The notes under the pieces: model-generated
Seen by the model: the letters and a program-made list of their open reading frames with translations, nothing else
Told to the model about the DNA's origin: nothing
The model's database searches: none
From: Bordetella genomosp. 5
GTDB taxonomy: Bacteria > Pseudomonadota > Gammaproteobacteria > Burkholderiales > Burkholderiaceae_B
NCBI RefSeq assembly: GCF_002261475.1
Contig: NZ_NEVN01000009.1
Span: 248,001-312,000, forward strand
Direction: 5' to 3'
DNA: 64,000 nt
Position numbers and translations under genes: made by a program
Part shown: positions 61,211 through 64,000 of the stretch, piece by piece
Layout: each line of letters starts with the position of its first letter
Position numbering within the stretch: position 1 is the first letter of the stretch

Positions 61211-62292
61211 AGAAAGTCAGCGTCCAATGCCGCAATATCCGGCTCTCCTACGGCAAGAACGAAGTGCTGAAGGATGTGAACATCGACATCGAGCCGGGTG
61301 AGTTCTTCGCCCTGCTCGGCCCCTCGGGCTCGGGCAAGTCCACGTTGCTGCGCCTGATCGCCGGCTTCAATCAGCACAGCCACGGCGAGCTGCTGATCGA
61401 TGGCCGCGACGTCTCGGGCACCCCGCCCTGGAAGCGCAACATCGGCATGGTGTTCCAGAACTATGCCCTGTGGCCGCACATGACGGTGTGGGACAACGTG
61501 GCCTTCGGGCTGGTCGAGCGCAAGCTGCCCCGCGAGGAAATCCGCGCCAAGGTGCAGGCCGCGCTCGATCTGGTCGGCCTGTCGGCGTTCGGCAAACGCC
61601 GGCCCAACCAGCTCTCGGGCGGGCAGCAGCAGCGCGTGGCGCTCGCGCGCACCATCGTGATCGAGCCGCAGGTCTTGCTGCTCGACGAGCCGCTCTCCAA
61701 CCTCGACAAGAAGTTGCGCGTGCAGATGCGCCAGGACCTGCTGTCGCTGCAGCGTCGTCTCGGCATCACCACGATCTTCGTGACGCACGATCAGGAGGAG
61801 GCCATGACCACGGCCGACCGCATGGCCGTGCTGGATCACGGCGTCGTGCAGCAGATCGGCTCGCCCACCACCCTGTTCGACTATCCGGTGAATCGCTTCG
61901 TGGCGAACTTCGTGGGCACGATGAATGTGCTCGAGGGCGCGGTGCGCGAGCGCGGACGCGGCGGCGTGCTGCTCAGCGTCGAGGGCGTGGGCGAACTGCA
62001 TCTGCCGGTCGCGGGCGAGATTCCGGATGCGCCGCGACTGGCGGCCAGCTTCCGGCCCCACACCGTGCAGATCGAGATGGCCGACGGCCTGGGCGACGCG
62101 CGCTACGTGTGGCTGCCCGGCGTGGTGGAGGCCAGCGAGTTCCTGGGCGAGTTCACGCGCTATCAGGTACAGGTGGGCGAGCAACGCCTGACGGCGGACC
62201 AGACGCATCTGGCCGGGCTCTCGCCGTTCCCGGTCGGCGCGCCGGTATCGGTGGGCCTGGAGCCCACGCAGATCCGCCTGCTCGCGGCCTGA
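61207..62292 (+). CDS. ABC transporter ATP-binding protein (iron/phosphonate type)
   Basis: The 361-residue ATPase has Walker A GPSGSGKS (39-46), Q-loop MVFQNYALWPHM, signature LSGGQQQR and Walker B LLLDEPLSNLD. A C-terminal TOBE-like domain follows (about 240-361). It begins within the permease stop (ATGA). It energises the importer encoded by the two upstream genes. A hairpin follows at 62307-62330. Confidence 0.94.
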   Translation: MKKVSVQCRNIRLSYGKNEVLKDVNIDIEPGEFFALLGPSGSGKSTLLRLIAGFNQHSHGELLIDGRDVSGTPPWKRNIGMVFQNYALWPHMTVWDNVAFGLVERKLPREEIRAKVQAALDLVGLSAFGKRRPNQLSGGQQQRVALARTIVIEPQVLLLDEPLSNLDKKLRVQMRQDLLSLQRRLGITTIFVTHDQEEAMTTADRMAVLDHGVVQQIGSPTTLFDYPVNRFVANFVGTMNVLEGAVRERGRGGVLLSVEGVGELHLPVAGEIPDAPRLAASFRPHTVQIEMADGLGDARYVWLPGVVEASEFLGEFTRYQVQVGEQRLTADQTHLAGLSPFPVGAPVSVGLEPTQIRLLAA

Positions 62293-62306
62293 TGTCCTCG
62301 GGGTAA

Positions 62307-62330
62307 GACCCGTTGCGCACGCAACGGGTC
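62307..62330. terminator. 11-bp inverted repeat between the ABC operon and LysR
   Basis: GACCCGTTGCG-CA-CGCAACGGGTC lies 15 bp after the ATPase stop and 18 bp before the LysR start. No T-run follows; it may end the ABC transcript or be a LysR operator. Confidence 0.45.
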
Positions 62331-62347
62331 GACCCTACCCTTACGCC

Positions 62348-63265
62348 ATGGAAATCTATCAGATCCGGGCTTTCGTGACCGTCGCGCGGCTGGGCAACCT
62401 CACGCGCGCGGCCGAGGCCCTGTCGCTGACCCAGCCCGCCGTCACGGCGCAGATCAAGGCCCTGGAGCAGAGCCTGGGCGTGGCGCTCTTCGAGCGCGCG
62501 GCCGGGCGCATGACACTGTCGAAGTCGGGCGAGCTGCTGCTGCCCACCGCCGAATCCCTGCTCGTATTGGGCGGACAGCTCAAGTCCGAAGCGCAACAGA
62601 TGCAGGGCGCGCTGCAGGGCGCGGTGGACCTGGGCGTGCCGAGCGAGCAGCCCGACTTTCTGCGGCTGGGAGAGCTGGCCGCCGCGCTGACGCAGCGCCT
62701 GCCCCTGGTCGAGCTCAAGACCCACGTCCTGCCCGCGGCGCAACTGCTCGAGCAGGTCGGCACGGGCAAGCTCGCGGCCGCCTTCGCCATCGTGGCCAAT
62801 CCGCCGCGAGGCGTGCAATGGCTGGCGCTGCGCAGCGTGCGCTATCGCATCGCGCTGCCCAACGCGCTGGGCGACACGCTCAAGCGCGCGGGCTGGCGCG
62901 ATATCGCGCAGCTGCCCTGGCTCGACGGCCCGGCGGGCAGCCACACGCATCTGCTGCTGCGCGATATGTTCGAGCGCCATGGGCTGACGCCGCGCGTCGT
63001 GATGCAGAACGACGACCAGGCCAACATCGACGCGCTCGTGCGCGCCGGCGCCGGGTGCGCGCTGCTGCGCGAAGAAACCGCGCTGGCGGGCGCCGCCTCG
63101 CGCGAGTTCATCGTCTGGGGCCAGGCGCGCGCCGACGCGACCCTGGGCTTCATCGTGCCGCCGGAACGGGCTGGCGAAGCCTTGATGGTGGCGTTAAGCT
63201 CCATGATCCGCAAAATCTGGAAGCCGGGACCGGCTTCCGCACTGGCTCTCGCATCTCATGACTGA
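62348..63265 (+). CDS. LysR-family transcriptional regulator
   Basis: A 305-residue protein starting MEIYQIRAFVTVARLGNLTRAAEALSLTQPAVTAQIKALEQSLG, a LysR winged helix with the PAVTAQI variant recognition helix. The effector domain is of the CbbR-like length. It is co-oriented with the ABC operon 55 bp upstream and overlaps the downstream phosphatase by 8 bp. It may control the importer. The ligand is unknown. Confidence 0.92.
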   Translation: MEIYQIRAFVTVARLGNLTRAAEALSLTQPAVTAQIKALEQSLGVALFERAAGRMTLSKSGELLLPTAESLLVLGGQLKSEAQQMQGALQGAVDLGVPSEQPDFLRLGELAAALTQRLPLVELKTHVLPAAQLLEQVGTGKLAAAFAIVANPPRGVQWLALRSVRYRIALPNALGDTLKRAGWRDIAQLPWLDGPAGSHTHLLLRDMFERHGLTPRVVMQNDDQANIDALVRAGAGCALLREETALAGAASREFIVWGQARADATLGFIVPPERAGEALMVALSSMIRKIWKPGPASALALASHD

Positions 63266-63899
63266 AATCTGGTTCATCCGCCACGGCGAAACCGACTGGA
63301 ATCACCAGCGCCGCCTGCAGGGCTGGCAGGACATCCCGCTGAACGACAACGGCCGCAACCAGGCCGGCCTGCTGGCCCATCGCATGCGCCAGCTCGACGA
63401 CACGCGCTTCGCGGCCATCTACAGCAGCGATCTGCAGCGCGCGCTGCACACCGCCGAACCGGTCAGCGCGGTGCTCGATCTGCGCGTGCGCACCGAGCCC
63501 GGGCTGCGCGAACGCGGCTTCGGCGTGCTCGAAGGCCTGGACTACGACTCGCTCGACACCAAGGCACCCGAGGCCGCCGCGGCCTGGAAGAGCCGCGATC
63601 CCCTGCGCGCCCTCGAAGGCGGCGAAACGCTCGGCCAGTTCCAGTCGCGCATCATCGCCACCGTCGAAGACATCGCCGCGCGTCACGAAGGCGAACGCAT
63701 TCTCGCGTTCACGCATGGCGGCGTGCTGGACATCATCTGGCGCCACGCCAGCGGCGTGCCGCTCAATGGCCCGCGCGACGCGGCGCTGCTGAATGTCAGC
63801 ATCAATCGGGTCGAGGTGGCGCCGCGTCAGTGGCGCGTGATCGACTGGGGCGACGTGAGCCACGTGCTTGACGAAGTGGGCGACGACGTCACGCCCTGA
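63258..63899 (+). CDS. Histidine phosphatase family protein (GpmB-like)
   Basis: A 213-residue enzyme with the catalytic RHGETDWN motif (about 8-15), YSSDLQRALHTAEP, the acid Glu in LRERGFGVLEG and the second histidine in FTHGGVLDIIW. The length and motifs fit cofactor-dependent phosphoglycerate-mutase-like phosphatases such as GpmB, CobC or PhoE, which often are broad phosphatases rather than mutases. It overlaps the LysR gene by 8 bp. The remaining 101 bp of the window hold no gene. Confidence 0.9.
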   Translation: MTEIWFIRHGETDWNHQRRLQGWQDIPLNDNGRNQAGLLAHRMRQLDDTRFAAIYSSDLQRALHTAEPVSAVLDLRVRTEPGLRERGFGVLEGLDYDSLDTKAPEAAAAWKSRDPLRALEGGETLGQFQSRIIATVEDIAARHEGERILAFTHGGVLDIIWRHASGVPLNGPRDAALLNVSINRVEVAPRQWRVIDWGDVSHVLDEVGDDVTP

Positions 63900-64000
63900 G
63901 CCTGTCCCGCTGTCTCGCCTGGGCAGGTCCGACCGCTGCGGCGCCACCGACGTGCGGCGGCTCGTGGCCCGCACGCGGGCCGCGGCTCAGTCGGCGCCGT

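Overview
The window reads as chromosomal DNA of a high-GC betaproteobacterium, most probably of the Burkholderiales family Alcaligenaceae (Bordetella/Achromobacter-like). The reasons are three tripartite-tricarboxylate (TctC/Bug) binding proteins paired with catabolic genes, many LysR regulators, Porin_4-type porins, and the housekeeping run rlmE-ftsH-folP-glmM beside ppx, ppk and pstABCS. This is inferred from gene content and order; no database search was possible.

Layout. 1-8.4 kb: a catabolic region with a Bug protein and 3-hydroxyisobutyrate-type dehydrogenase operon, a LysR regulator, an aldehyde dehydrogenase, an iron alcohol dehydrogenase, a LacI regulator, a DOPA-dioxygenase-like protein and an SDR. 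AT-rich LacI-type palindromes lie before both the Bug and the aldehyde dehydrogenase genes. 8.4-14 kb: two paralogous porins, peptidase E, and a LysR regulator divergent from a class II aldolase. 14-17.7 kb: LysR, Bug and gamma-glutamyltransferase. 17.8-20.7 kb: three consecutive genes for exported proteins (SH3-like, ClpP-like serine hydrolase, DUF1311/LprI-like). 20.7-27.5 kb: an XRE regulator divergent from an MFS exporter, then an operon of an uncharacterised protein, TetR, an oligopeptide-binding protein and a D-aminoacylase. 27.5-34.2 kb: an iron-uptake locus (fecI, fecR, TonB receptor, PepSY protein, DUF3325) behind a Fur box. 34.4-40.4 kb: a diguanylate cyclase, a LysR/sugar-acid dehydratase/Bug module and tRNA-Pro. 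40.4-49.4 kb: a phosphate island (pstSCAB, ppk, ppx, olsB). 49.6-57.9 kb: glmM, folP, ftsH, rlmE, yhbY, greA and a uracil permease. 58-63.9 kb: an ABC importer, a LysR regulator and a histidine phosphatase.

How it fits together. The most coherent signal is the phosphate island. Pho-box-like direct repeats (7-4-7 spacing) lie before pstS, ppk and olsB, and a weaker arrangement lies before ppx. This would join phosphate import, polyphosphate turnover and phosphorus-free ornithine lipid synthesis under one regulator. The least explained units are the three-gene exported operon at 17.9-20.7 kb and the TetR operon with its 308-residue protein and a perfect operator palindrome.
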